This document shows, in pieces, positions 17,232-25,987 of a stretch of 64,000 nt of DNA. This DNA is from an uncultured Acidobacteriota bacterium (GTDB lineage: Bacteria; Acidobacteriota; Terriglobia; Bryobacterales; Bryobacteraceae). Numbering within the stretch: the first letter of the stretch is position 1; every line of letters begins with the position of its first letter. The position numbers and the translations under genes are program-made. The stretch is from contig CADEFT010000025.1 in NCBI GenBank assembly GCA_902826685.1, positions 1 through 64,000 of the forward strand. Direction: 5' to 3'. The notes beneath the pieces were generated by a model. The model did not search any database and had not been told where the DNA came from. It saw only the letters and a program-made list of their open reading frames with translations.

Positions 17232-17334
17232 CGCCCTGAGTATAACCGATGAAGCCGGCCGGGACGGCGGAAAAAGCTTAATCTAAGGCGGACCCGCCCG
17301 CCGGACTCTAGGCTATTTTAGGGAAGGGGAGTTC

Positions 17335-19218
17335 ATGAGGGGTATCAGGCCGCCATCTATCGGATCACCGGAGAAGACTCATAAGCGCTCCGCCAATGAG
17401 GCGCAGAACGCCAGCGGCAAGAAAGGCGTCAGCGACTGGAAAGCCGTAATGCCGGAGGTGTGGTCGCTCATCCGGCCGCGGCGGGGCATCCTGTTCCTCG
17501 GGTTGCTGCTGATCGTCATCAGCCGCGTGGCGGGCCTGGTGCTGCCCGCTTCGACGAAATTCCTCATCGACGACATCATCGGCAAGCATCGGCCGGAGAT
17601 GCTGCTGCCACTGTTCGGCGCGGTGCTCGGCGCGACCGTGGTGCAGGCGGCCAGCGCCTTCGCCCTGACGCAGATTCTTTCCAAATCCGCGCAGAAGCTG
17701 ATCGCCGAGATGCGCCGCCGCGTGCAGACCCACGTGGGGCGGCTTTCGCTGAGTTACTTCGACGCCAATAAGACCGGTGTACTGGTGTCGCGCATCATGA
17801 ACGACGTGGAAGGCGTGCGCAACCTGGTGGGCACGGGTCTGGTGGAATTCGTGGGCGGCCTGCTGACGGCGCTGCTGGCGCTGGTGGTGCTGTTCCGCAT
17901 CAGTCCGCTGATGACCGGAATCGCGCTGGCGGTGGTCTTCTCGTTCTCCTTGATTCTCAAGTATGCGTTCGGCACGCTGCGCCCCATCTTCAAGGAGCGC
18001 GGCAAGATTACCGCCGAAGTAACGGGACGGCTCACCGAATCGCTAGGCGGGGTGCGGGTGATCAAGGGATACCACGCCGAAACCCGCGAGGAGACGGTGT
18101 TTGCCGCGGGCGTGCAGCGCCTGCTCGACAACATCCTCAAATCGCTGACGGGTGTTTCGCTGATGAGTCTTTCGGCGACGGTGCTGCTCGGCATCGTGGG
18201 CGCGGTTGTGATGTACGTGGGCGCGGGACAGATTCTCGCCGGAACGCTGACGCTTGGGGGATTCGTCACCTTCACCGCCTTCCTCGCGTTTCTGGTGGCT
18301 CCGGTCTTTCAGATCGTCGGCATCGGCACGCAGTTGACCGAGGCCCTGGCGGGGCTTGAGCGCACACGCGAGATTATGTCCGAGGCACGCGAAGATCAGG
18401 ACCCGCGGCGCACGGTGACGCTGCCGCCATTGCGCGGCGAAGTTCGCTTCGAGGACGTTCATTTCGAGTACGAGGCGGGCAAGCCCGTTTTGCGCGGCAT
18501 TTCCCTTGACGCGCAGCCGGGCACCGTCACGGCGCTGGTGGGCTCTTCGGGCTCGGGCAAATCGACCACCATCGGATTGATTGCGGCGTTCTACGTTCCC
18601 GGCTCCGGCCGCATTCTGGTCGACGGCGTGGATCTGGCGACGGCGCGGCTCGAGAGCTACCGTCCGCAGCTCGGCGTGGTTCTGCAGGAGACGTTCCTGT
18701 TTGACGGCACCATTCGCGACAACGTGATTTTTTCGCGTCCCGGCGCGACCGAAGCCGAATTTCTCGCCGCCTGCCGCACCGCGCGCGTCGATGAATTCGC
18801 CGAACGCTTCGAAAAAGGATACGACACGGTGGTGGGCGAGCGCGGCGTCAAACTCTCCGGCGGGCAGCGCCAGCGCCTGGCCATCGCGCGCGCGATTCTT
18901 GCCGATCCGCGCATTTTGATTCTCGACGAAGCCACATCGAGCCTCGATTCGGAAAGCGAACAGATGATCCAGCAGGGGCTCTCGCAATTGATGAAGGGCC
19001 GCACCACGTTCGTGATCGCGCACCGTCTTTCCACCATTCGACGCGCCGACCGCATCCTGGTAATGGAGCATGGACAGATCGTCGAACGAGGCACCCATCC
19101 GGAGCTCTACGCGCGCCAGGGCCGCTATCGCGAGCTATACGACAAACAGCACGGGCTTGAGGCGAATCTGTTTCTCGCGCCCGGCGAAGGCGATGCGGTG
19201 GAAGTGCGCGCGCTGTAA
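17335..19218 (+). CDS. ABC exporter with fused permease and ATPase (MsbA-like)
   Basis: This 627-residue half-transporter has a type-1 exporter membrane domain (six helices, about residues 50-330) and a C-terminal ATPase. The ATPase has Walker A 'GSSGSGKST', signature 'LSGGQRQR', Walker B 'ILILDEATSSLD' and H-loop 'VIAHRLSTI'. It would act as a homodimer. MsbA-type lipid flipping or peptide/drug export are both possible. The start follows GGGGAG, and a 45-residue polar extension precedes the first helix. It is divergent from the small secreted gene pair. Confidence 0.92.
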   Translation: MRGIRPPSIGSPEKTHKRSANEAQNASGKKGVSDWKAVMPEVWSLIRPRRGILFLGLLLIVISRVAGLVLPASTKFLIDDIIGKHRPEMLLPLFGAVLGATVVQAASAFALTQILSKSAQKLIAEMRRRVQTHVGRLSLSYFDANKTGVLVSRIMNDVEGVRNLVGTGLVEFVGGLLTALLALVVLFRISPLMTGIALAVVFSFSLILKYAFGTLRPIFKERGKITAEVTGRLTESLGGVRVIKGYHAETREETVFAAGVQRLLDNILKSLTGVSLMSLSATVLLGIVGAVVMYVGAGQILAGTLTLGGFVTFTAFLAFLVAPVFQIVGIGTQLTEALAGLERTREIMSEAREDQDPRRTVTLPPLRGEVRFEDVHFEYEAGKPVLRGISLDAQPGTVTALVGSSGSGKSTTIGLIAAFYVPGSGRILVDGVDLATARLESYRPQLGVVLQETFLFDGTIRDNVIFSRPGATEAEFLAACRTARVDEFAERFEKGYDTVVGERGVKLSGGQRQRLAIARAILADPRILILDEATSSLDSESEQMIQQGLSQLMKGRTTFVIAHRLSTIRRADRILVMEHGQIVERGTHPELYARQGRYRELYDKQHGLEANLFLAPGEGDAVEVRAL

Positions 19219-19248
19219 GGTTTCGGCCCGGTTCCCGCCGCTGGCGCC

Positions 19249-20478
19249 TCAGGGCCGCTTGCCGCAAGGACGCGACGCGCCCGGCTGCTCAAGCGATAGC
19301 AGGAAGCAGCCTGCGCTCTGCGCATTGGCGGCCTGGTTCCCATTCCAGTTCACCGCCGCCGGCGCCCAGCCTTCGGGAATCGTCAGTTCAAGCGACGCAA
19401 CGGCGCGGCTGACGATGACAATCTCTTTGGCCTCCGCCGAATACTCGGCCTGCACGCGGGCGGTTACCACTTCCTCGCGCGCCTTCAAGCGGTAACGCGT
19501 GGTGAGCCGGATGCGGTCGAGCTCCTTGCCTTCCTTGCGCTCAATGGTGACGGCGACGGGCCGCTCCTCTTTCACTTCCGCCAGCATTTCGAGGTAATGG
19601 CGCGGGTCGGCGATCGGCCGGCCGCTCAGATGTGTCAGGCGGTCGTTGAGCCTCAGGGGGCCGGCGTAATCGGGTGGCAGCCACTCGACCACGATGCCGG
19701 GACCGGGCTTGTTCGAGGAGTATCCGAAGCCTCCAAAATCGAGCGAGGTGGTGGATTCGGGATTCACGCGGCTCGACCGGATGGCCTGGTTGATCAGGGC
19801 GGGGTTGAAGGCCGTCATGCGGATCCAGTAGCAGCGCGCCAGCGCCGGGTTGCCGGTTTCGCAATCGACTTTGCGCGGGTGGGCGGCGTAAGGCTGCTTG
19901 GCGAGAAACTCAAGTGCCTGGCCGACGGTGGGCGCTTCCAGCAACGTAAGGTTCAGGCCCGCGCCGGTCAGCTTCTGGCGAATGGCGGCGGTCTCGATTT
20001 TCTCTTCGGCGGTCAGCGCCCAGGCAATGGGCGTGTTGAGGGTGTTGGCGGCAAAGAGGCGATCGGTATCGATGGCGGGACGGGCGTCGCCGCCGATGGC
20101 GAGCGCGGCGCTCCAGGTGTCGGGCGAGCGCGCGGCGGCATAGAAAACGGCGGCGCTGGCCGGACCGCCGCCCACCAGATAGACCGGCACCTTGTCGAGC
20201 GAGAAACGCTTGCGGGCATCGGCCACCATGGCATCGAGGGGGCGCACGCCGGTGTCGCCGGCCATGGGGAACTTCGGCATCAGCAACCGCCATTTGCGCG
20301 AGGCGGCGATGGGGATCCAGCTCTTTGCCTCTTCCGGGGCTCCGAAGACGACCAGCACGGCATCGCTGCCCGGGTGGTGGAGGTATTCGAGTTCCTGCTG
20401 GCCGGAGGTGAACTTGAGCGTTTCCGGCGTTTGCGCCCAGGCGAGCAGGACGGCGAAGGACAACAACGTGGCCATCAT
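19249..20478 (-). CDS. Secreted alpha/beta-hydrolase-like protein with a PDZ-like C-terminal region
   Basis: This 409-residue protein starts with a signal peptide ('MMATLLSFAVLLAWAQ'). The first half resembles an alpha/beta-hydrolase fold ('AVLVVFGAPEEAKSW', 'VYLVGGGPASAAVFYAAAR'), but the nucleophile elbow is GGGPAS rather than G-x-S-x-G, so it may not be catalytic. The second half contains a PDZ-like strand-helix pattern ('LNDRLTHLSGRPIADP', 'RPVAVTIERKEGKEL'). Function unknown. It is divergent from the oxidoreductase at 20505. Confidence 0.7.
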   Translation of the reverse strand: MMATLLSFAVLLAWAQTPETLKFTSGQQELEYLHHPGSDAVLVVFGAPEEAKSWIPIAASRKWRLLMPKFPMAGDTGVRPLDAMVADARKRFSLDKVPVYLVGGGPASAAVFYAAARSPDTWSAALAIGGDARPAIDTDRLFAANTLNTPIAWALTAEEKIETAAIRQKLTGAGLNLTLLEAPTVGQALEFLAKQPYAAHPRKVDCETGNPALARCYWIRMTAFNPALINQAIRSSRVNPESTTSLDFGGFGYSSNKPGPGIVVEWLPPDYAGPLRLNDRLTHLSGRPIADPRHYLEMLAEVKEERPVAVTIERKEGKELDRIRLTTRYRLKAREEVVTARVQAEYSAEAKEIVIVSRAVASLELTIPEGWAPAAVNWNGNQAANAQSAGCFLLSLEQPGASRPCGKRP

Positions 20479-20504
20479 CTTCCAGTGTACGATTGAGCGT
20501 GCGG

Positions 20505-21431
20505 ATGAACTGGGTTGTAGCTGGAATCGGCGATATCGCCACCAAACGCGTCATTCCGGCGATTCAAAGCGTGCCGCGGAGCCGGTTATACGGCATCGTG
20601 ACGCGCGATCCTGCCAAGGGCGCCGCGTATCCCGAAGCGCTGGTGTTCACGGCGCTGGAACAGGCGCTGGCCGATCCGGCGGTGGATGCCGTGTACGTGT
20701 CCACCCCGGTGGCGATGCACGCGCCGGATACGATGGCCGCCCTGGCGGCGGGCAAGCATGTGCTGTGTGAGAAGCCGGTGGCGATGAATTACGGCGAAGC
20801 CGGCCGCATGGTGGAAGCGGCGCGCGCCGCGGGCCGCGTGTTGGGGATCGCCTACTACCGGCGGACTTATCCCAAGGTGCGGCGGGCGATGGAATTGCTC
20901 GAGGCCGGAGTCATCGGCACTCCCGTGCTGGCGGAGTTGAGCGCGCATGACTGGTTCAACGATGAAGACGGCCGCCGGAGCTGGCTGCTGGATCCCGCCA
21001 TGGCGGGCGGCGGTCCGCTATACGATACCGCGTCGCACCGAATCGATCTGTTGAACTATTTCTTCGGTCGGCCGCGCCGCGCCGTGGGGCAGCTTTCGAC
21101 GGTGGTGCATCATGGGCGCGTGGAGGACGCGGCCACGGTGCTGGTGGAATATGCGGGCGGGGTGCGCGGCATCGTGGATGCGCGGCGGCATTGCCGCCAG
21201 GGGCGCGACGAGTTTCGGATCACCGGCACCACGGGGACGATGGATCTGTCGCCGCTCAATAGCGGCCGGCTGGCGTATCCGGGCGGTGAGGAGGATCTGC
21301 CGCCCAATGCCAATCTTCACTATCCGTGCGTCGAGAATTTCGTGGAACATGTGCTGGATGGGGTTCCGCTGCTGGCGACGGGGGAATCGTCGATCTGGAC
21401 GGATTGGGTGACCGAGCATGCGCGGGGGTAA
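20505..21431 (+). CDS. Gfo/Idh/MocA family oxidoreductase
   Basis: Taken from the ATG at 20505, this is a 308-residue NAD(P)-dependent sugar oxidoreductase. The Rossmann start is 'VVAGIGDIATKRVIPAI', and the catalytic 'LCEKPVAMN' lies near residue 95. A GFO C-terminal alpha/beta domain includes 'GGGPLYDTASHRIDLLNYFFG'-type sequence with its conserved His (in part). In-frame TTG/GTG codons at 20493 and 20499 are possible but add only a few residues. The substrate is not predictable. Confidence 0.88.
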   Translation: MNWVVAGIGDIATKRVIPAIQSVPRSRLYGIVTRDPAKGAAYPEALVFTALEQALADPAVDAVYVSTPVAMHAPDTMAALAAGKHVLCEKPVAMNYGEAGRMVEAARAAGRVLGIAYYRRTYPKVRRAMELLEAGVIGTPVLAELSAHDWFNDEDGRRSWLLDPAMAGGGPLYDTASHRIDLLNYFFGRPRRAVGQLSTVVHHGRVEDAATVLVEYAGGVRGIVDARRHCRQGRDEFRITGTTGTMDLSPLNSGRLAYPGGEEDLPPNANLHYPCVENFVEHVLDGVPLLATGESSIWTDWVTEHARG

Positions 21432-21438
21432 AGGGGCC

Positions 21439-21681
21439 TTAAGTTCCCATTGAACAGCCCTCGTCAAAATCTTGGCTCAATCGCTGACCGTCGCAAAACT
21501 GTCTGTCGTACCCCGTCGCAAGCCATGGATCGTTGTGCTGGCCGCTGACGAATATCGCCCCCGTTCCAAGTCCGCCACCGTTGCCGGACCAACAACCTGC
21601 CGTTTGAACGGACTGATACGTGGCAATCTCCTGCGCCACTAAAGCAATCGTAAGCAGAATAATCCTTTGACTTAATTTCAC
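21439..21681 (-). CDS. Small secreted cysteine-containing protein, hypothetical
   Basis: This 80-residue protein has a signal-peptide-like N-terminus ('KLSQRIILLTIALVAQ') and three cysteines in a Gly-rich mature part ('CWSGNGGGLGTGAIF', 'RQFCDGQRLSQDFDEGC'). The start is GTG at 21681, overlapping the TGA of the upstream gene (GTGA) with a strong AAAGGAG site. The region has lower GC than its neighbours. No homologue recognised. Confidence 0.6.
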   Translation of the reverse strand: MKLSQRIILLTIALVAQEIATYQSVQTAGCWSGNGGGLGTGAIFVSGQHNDPWLATGYDRQFCDGQRLSQDFDEGCSMGT

Positions 21682-22466
21682 CGCTCTCTCCTTTGAATTC
21701 TTGGATACCGAGGAAATGACGAAAGACCTTGCCTCATCGCCGCTGTTCCCCGTTCGTTTCGAATGGCTGCCAGTTGCTTGCCGGTCTCGCGCAAGTGAGT
21801 CTCATAGTGAGCAGCTTCTGTCATGAGCGGCATTGGCTTTTCAATGAACTGACTGCTTGTGGCCTTTGCGAAATATTGATCCAATTCTGCCCCGTCGAGC
21901 CGGCTGGTCTGTGCTTTCAATTCCTCCTCCGCTCGGGCGCAACCCTGTAAAAGATCCGTAAAGTTAGAAAGATCTGGTCCGGCAAAAACTCCGTCAGTGA
22001 ACAAGACTGAATCCAGAGAAACCGCGATGTTAGTCTGGGATTCGTACTCGCCTAAGCGCTCATTGAACAGTTTGGCAAGAGCGACTTGGTTTACTTCAGC
22101 CACGCGACGCTTGTGGATTGCGGTGCTTAGCCGCCCGAGTGGCGTGAGAGGAAACGTTGAACCTGGGAGTATGAGAGGAGGTCCTGTCGGGGATTTGATG
22201 TGCTGAAAGTGGTGAGTTGTGGGTCTTCCAGATTGAGGGAAGATGAGATCATAACGTACGAGGAAAGCGGAAATCGGCCGGCTTCCTGAATTCTTTATTA
22301 CTACCGAAAAAGGAAGTGCCTTTTGAATAAGCAAAAAATCGTTAGGCGATACAAACTTGTCGATCTCTCCGCGAAATGCAGCCGAATTCGGTGTTATGAA
22401 TTCAACTCCGTGGTTTTCCAGAGCTTTATATTCTAATCGTGGTTGACCGGTAACAAAGCTTGACAT
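21678..22466 (-). CDS. Protein of unknown function, atypical composition
   Basis: The minus-strand ATG at 22466 gives 262 residues; extending upstream would run into accC. No signal peptide or membrane segment is clear. An immunoglobulin-like beta pattern ('LPFSVVIKNSGSRPISAFLVRYD', in part) is followed by a helical C-terminal half. GC content is visibly lower than in flanking genes and codon use is less GC3-biased, consistent with acquired DNA. It is coupled to the next small secreted gene by GTGA. Confidence 0.6.
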   Translation of the reverse strand: MSSFVTGQPRLEYKALENHGVEFITPNSAAFRGEIDKFVSPNDFLLIQKALPFSVVIKNSGSRPISAFLVRYDLIFPQSGRPTTHHFQHIKSPTGPPLILPGSTFPLTPLGRLSTAIHKRRVAEVNQVALAKLFNERLGEYESQTNIAVSLDSVLFTDGVFAGPDLSNFTDLLQGCARAEEELKAQTSRLDGAELDQYFAKATSSQFIEKPMPLMTEAAHYETHLRETGKQLAAIRNERGTAAMRQGLSSFPRYPRIQRRER

Positions 22467-22503
22467 AACACACGTTAGAAGATGGCTCCGGTCTTGCCGA
22501 ACT

Positions 22504-23853
22504 TTATCCCTTCTGCTTGCCGAACTTCGCCAGGTAATTCGTGTGAAAATCCCCGGCGATGAATTCGGCATCCGTCAGAATGCGCTGGTGCAGAGGGATG
22601 GTCGTGTGAATGCCTTCCACCACGAACATATCGAGCGCGCGGGTCATGCGCGAGATCGCCTCCGTCCTGTCGTGGCCGTAGGTGATGAGCTTGGCGATCA
22701 TCGAATCGTAATAAGGCGGGATCACGCCGTCTGAATAAGCGCCGGTATCCACGCGGACGCCGATGCCTCCCGGCAGATTGAAAGCCGTGATGCGGCCGGG
22801 CGAGGGGGCGAAGGTTTCCGGATGCTCGGCGTTAATGCGGCACTCGATGGCATGGCCGCGCAGGGTGATGGGCCCGCCCAAAATATCGGGCAGCTTTTCG
22901 CCGGCGGCGATGCGGATCTGGCTTTTGACGATATCCACGCCGGTGATGAATTCGGTCACCGGATGTTCCACCTGCACACGTGCGTTGACCTCGATGAAAT
23001 AGAGGTTCTGCTCGCGGTCCATCAGGAATTCCACTGTGCCCGCGTTGGTGTAGCCGGCCTTTTTCATCGCTTTCTTGAGCGACGCCGTGATGCGTTTGCG
23101 TAGCTCCGGGGAGACCGAGGGCGAGGGCGCTTCCTCGAGAACCTTCTGGTGCCGGCGCTGCAGCGAGCATTCCCGCTCGCCCAGGATCTCCACGTTGCCG
23201 TGCAGATCGGCCAGCACCTGGAATTCGATGTGCCGCGGATTTTCCACCAGCTTTTCGCAATACAAATCGGGACAGCCGAACGCGGCGGCGGCTTCGGCTT
23301 GCGCCTGCCCGTAGAGATTGGGCAGATCTTCGGCCGAGCGGACGACGCGCATGCCGCGTCCACCGCCGCCGGCCGAGGCCTTGATCATGATCGGATAGCC
23401 GATGCGCTCCGCGGTTTCGAGCGCCTGCTCCACGGTGGCGAGGATGCCTTCGGAGCCGGGCAGAATCGGCACTCCCGCGGCGCCCATCACTTCCCGCGCG
23501 CGCTGCTTCACGCCCATGGTCTTGATCACGTCGGGAGTGGGGCCGATGAAGGTAATGCCCGACATGTGGCAGACTTCGGCGAAATCGGCGTTCTCGCTCA
23601 GGAAGCCGTAGCCGGGGTGGATGGCGTTGACGTTGGTGATCTCGGCGGCGCTGATGACCGAAGGAATATCCAGATAGCTGCGCGCGCTTTTGGCCGGGCC
23701 GATGCAGATGGCTTCATCGGCGAAGCGCACGTGCAGGCTGTTGCGGTCGGCTTCCGAATACACCGCCACCGTGCGGATGCCCAGTTCCTTACAGGCGCAA
23801 ATGACGCGCAGCGCGATTTCGCCGCGGTTGGCGATGAGGATTTTTTGAAACAT
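22504..23853 (-). CDS. accC: Biotin carboxylase subunit of acetyl-CoA carboxylase
   Basis: This 449-residue enzyme carboxylates the biotin of BCCP using ATP and bicarbonate, the first step of fatty-acid synthesis. Features are the N-terminal 'KILIANRGEIALRVI', the ATP-grasp glycine loop 'KASAGGGGRGMR', 'RECSLQRRHQKVLEE' and 'EVNARVQVEHPVTE' with the catalytic residues. Length matches the family. It overlaps accB by TGATG and is the last gene of a pepQ-accB-accC set. Confidence 0.97.
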   Translation of the reverse strand: MFQKILIANRGEIALRVICACKELGIRTVAVYSEADRNSLHVRFADEAICIGPAKSARSYLDIPSVISAAEITNVNAIHPGYGFLSENADFAEVCHMSGITFIGPTPDVIKTMGVKQRAREVMGAAGVPILPGSEGILATVEQALETAERIGYPIMIKASAGGGGRGMRVVRSAEDLPNLYGQAQAEAAAAFGCPDLYCEKLVENPRHIEFQVLADLHGNVEILGERECSLQRRHQKVLEEAPSPSVSPELRKRITASLKKAMKKAGYTNAGTVEFLMDREQNLYFIEVNARVQVEHPVTEFITGVDIVKSQIRIAAGEKLPDILGGPITLRGHAIECRINAEHPETFAPSPGRITAFNLPGGIGVRVDTGAYSDGVIPPYYDSMIAKLITYGHDRTEAISRMTRALDMFVVEGIHTTIPLHQRILTDAEFIAGDFHTNYLAKFGKQKG

Positions 23854-24317
23854 CAGGCCGGCCGGTAAGTGAACAGAGATTCGCCGTATTCGACGGGCTT
23901 GCCGTTGGGCACCAGCTTGGCGACGATGACACCCGGCGCTTCGGCCTCAATCTCGTTCATCAACTTCATGGATTCGATGATGCACAGCACCTGGCCGGCA
24001 TGCACCGTATCGCCTACTTTGACGAATGGCGCCGAGCCCGGCGAAGCCGATTCGTAGAAAGTTCCGACGATCGGTGACTTGATGACCGGTAGTGTCTCTT
24101 CGACCTTGGCGGCGACAGGAGCGGCCACCGGTGCGACGGCGGCAACGGCAACGGGCGCCGCCATGGCCACCGGAGCGGCGGCCTGCACTACCTGCACTTC
24201 CTGCGGCAGCATGGCGCGCTTGATCCAGACGCGGTTTTCACCGCGCTGCACTTCGATTTCGGCGACACCGCTTTCGGTCAAAACTTGCAGGATCTCTTTA
24301 ATTTCGTTGATGGTCAT
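23853..24317 (-). CDS. accB: Biotin carboxyl carrier protein of acetyl-CoA carboxylase
   Basis: This 154-residue protein carries the biotinyl domain with 'CIIESMKLMNEI'; the biotin acceptor is K118. An Ala/Pro/Val-rich flexible linker (about residues 45-75) connects it to the N-terminal dimerisation segment. It follows pepQ by 7 bp and overlaps accC, so all three should be co-expressed. Confidence 0.97.
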   Translation of the reverse strand: MTINEIKEILQVLTESGVAEIEVQRGENRVWIKRAMLPQEVQVVQAAAPVAMAAPVAVAAVAPVAAPVAAKVEETLPVIKSPIVGTFYESASPGSAPFVKVGDTVHAGQVLCIIESMKLMNEIEAEAPGVIVAKLVPNGKPVEYGESLFTYRPA

Positions 24318-24324
24318 CGCTAAA

Positions 24325-25407
24325 TTACAGGACGGCCAGGTCCTTCGACGTCGGTGTAAGGACTTCGCAGCCGCCGGCGGTTACCAGCACCGTATCTTCG
24401 ATGCGGATACCGCCCTTGCCTTCCAGGTAAATGCCGGGCTCGATGGTGATCACCATGCCCGCTTGCAATCGGATTTTCTCTTTGCGGCCAAGCCTTGGGG
24501 CTTCGTGAATTTCGAGTCCCAGTCCGTGGCCGGTGGAATGGGTGAACGTCTTTTCCAGGCCATGCCGCGTCAGAACGCCGCGGGCCGCCCTGTCGGGCAG
24601 GCTGGCCGGCACGCCGGGCCGCACCGCGTCGATGGCCGCAAGCTGGGCTTCGAGCACCGCCTGGTAGCGGCGCCTCCATTCGGTGGGGACGCGGCCGACG
24701 CCAACAGTGCGCGTCATGTCGCTGGTATAACCGTCCTGGGTCGCGCCCATGTCTATTAATAGTAGCTGATTGGCCTCAATTGCCGCGTTTCCGGGGCGGG
24801 CGTGGGGCAGGGCGGCGCGGGCTCCACTGGCGACGATGGTCTCAAAAGAAGGCTGTTCGGCGCCCAGGCGGCGCATCTGGTAGTCGATTTCGGCGGCCAG
24901 GTCGGACTCGCGCATGGCCGGCTTGAAGCGGCGCAACGCTTGGGCGAGCGCCTTCGAATTGGTCGTCACCGAACGGCGGATGCGGTCGATCTCGGCGCCG
25001 GATTTAACCATGCGCAGTGCCTCGACCAGGTCGGCGACGGGCTTGAGCTCGCAAGTGGGCAGCTTCTCCTTGAGGAACCCGTGCGTGGCCATGGTGAGGC
25101 GGGCCGGGTCGACGCCGACCGAGCGGAAGCGGCGCCGCGCGATGAGCTTGGCCGCGGCCGCGAGGATAGGGTGGCGGGCGATGGTGACCCTGCATGACGT
25201 TTCCCGCCGCGCCTGGAGGTCATAGCGCGGATCGGTGAACAGGAACGAGTCGAGCCGTGTGACCAGCAGCAGCGCGTTCGATCCGGTAAACCCGGTGAGG
25301 TAGCGGATGTTGGGCAGATGGCTGACCAGCAGCGCGTCCATATCGAGTTGTGCCAGACCGCGGGCGATCGTTTCGCGCCGCCCGCCGTATTCACCGCCGG
25401 AAGTCAT
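24325..25407 (-). CDS. pepQ: M24 aminopeptidase P / Xaa-Pro dipeptidase family
   Basis: This 360-residue metallopeptidase has a creatinase-like N-terminal domain and a pita-bread catalytic domain. Metal ligands are visible: the first Asp in 'LLIDMGATQDGYTSDMTR' (both Asp positions), His in 'HSTGHGLGLEIHE', Glu in 'ITIEPGIY' and the last Glu in 'GIRIEDTV'. It cleaves X-Pro peptide bonds. Placement directly before accB-accC is common in bacteria, usually with efp between; efp is missing here. The pepQ versus pepP assignment is by size and context only. Confidence 0.9.
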   Translation of the reverse strand: MTSGGEYGGRRETIARGLAQLDMDALLVSHLPNIRYLTGFTGSNALLLVTRLDSFLFTDPRYDLQARRETSCRVTIARHPILAAAAKLIARRRFRSVGVDPARLTMATHGFLKEKLPTCELKPVADLVEALRMVKSGAEIDRIRRSVTTNSKALAQALRRFKPAMRESDLAAEIDYQMRRLGAEQPSFETIVASGARAALPHARPGNAAIEANQLLLIDMGATQDGYTSDMTRTVGVGRVPTEWRRRYQAVLEAQLAAIDAVRPGVPASLPDRAARGVLTRHGLEKTFTHSTGHGLGLEIHEAPRLGRKEKIRLQAGMVITIEPGIYLEGKGGIRIEDTVLVTAGGCEVLTPTSKDLAVL

Positions 25408-25495
25408 CCCATCTAGCGTACGCTAACCGGCCCATGAGAGGTCATGTCGAATTTTGACACCAAGAGCCTGCTTCGGACCTGATTTAATGGACTAG

Positions 25496-25732
25496 ATGAA
25501 CATTTCCATCACTCCCGCGCTGGCCGGATACGTGAAGCAGAAGGTCGAGAGTGGACCCTACAAGAACGCGAGCGAAGTTGTTCGCGAGGCGCTGCGGATG
25601 ATGGAGAACCAGGAGATTCGCGATCTCAGGCTCGCCGGGACCCAGTGTGGCGGATTTGATGGCGGATCTCTCTCAAACCGAGTTGGAAGGGATCCGGAGC
25701 CGTGTTCGTTCCGCGATCGCGGATACAAGTGA
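25496..25732 (+). pseudogene. ParD-like antitoxin, 3' end frameshifted
   Basis: The first 45 or so residues are a good ParD/CC2985-type ribbon-helix-helix antitoxin ('MNISITPALAGYVKQKVESG', then 'NASEVVREALRMMENQEIRD'). After about 25640 the frame turns into non-family sequence and stops at 25732. The expected C-terminal part ('LSQTELEGIRSRVRSAI') continues in the next frame. The gene is therefore probably broken, unless the truncated DNA-binding half still functions. Confidence 0.65.
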
Positions 25733-25973
25733 AAGCCAGCGGCCGTGCTGCTCTTGCGAAGGTTTCCTCCGAAGGGCGGCGATAAGAATACGCCTGCGAA
25801 AGCGCGCTCAGCGCGAACTGGAGGTGATCTTCGTTTATTGGGCGCAGCGCGGCGGACTCGACGCGGCGGACCGGCTAGTGGATTCGATCACCAACCGTTT
25901 CGCAACGCTGGCGGAGGTTCCGGAGGCGGGGGAGTCTTTGTCCGGAAATCACGGCGCTCGCAGCCGACGCTGA
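25647..25973 (+). pseudogene. Remnant of ParD C-terminus and ParE-like toxin
   Basis: This frame first holds what looks like the displaced antitoxin C-terminus. It then has a ParE/RelE-like stretch ('KRAQRELEVIFVYWAQRGG', 'AADRLVDSITNRFATLAEVPEAG') about 50 residues long, where a whole toxin has 90-100. The C-terminal half with the conserved strand is missing; the frame ends 14 bp before the convergent qor stop. I read this as a decaying toxin-antitoxin module. Confidence 0.6.
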
Positions 25974-25987
25974 GCCTGGAGGAATCG

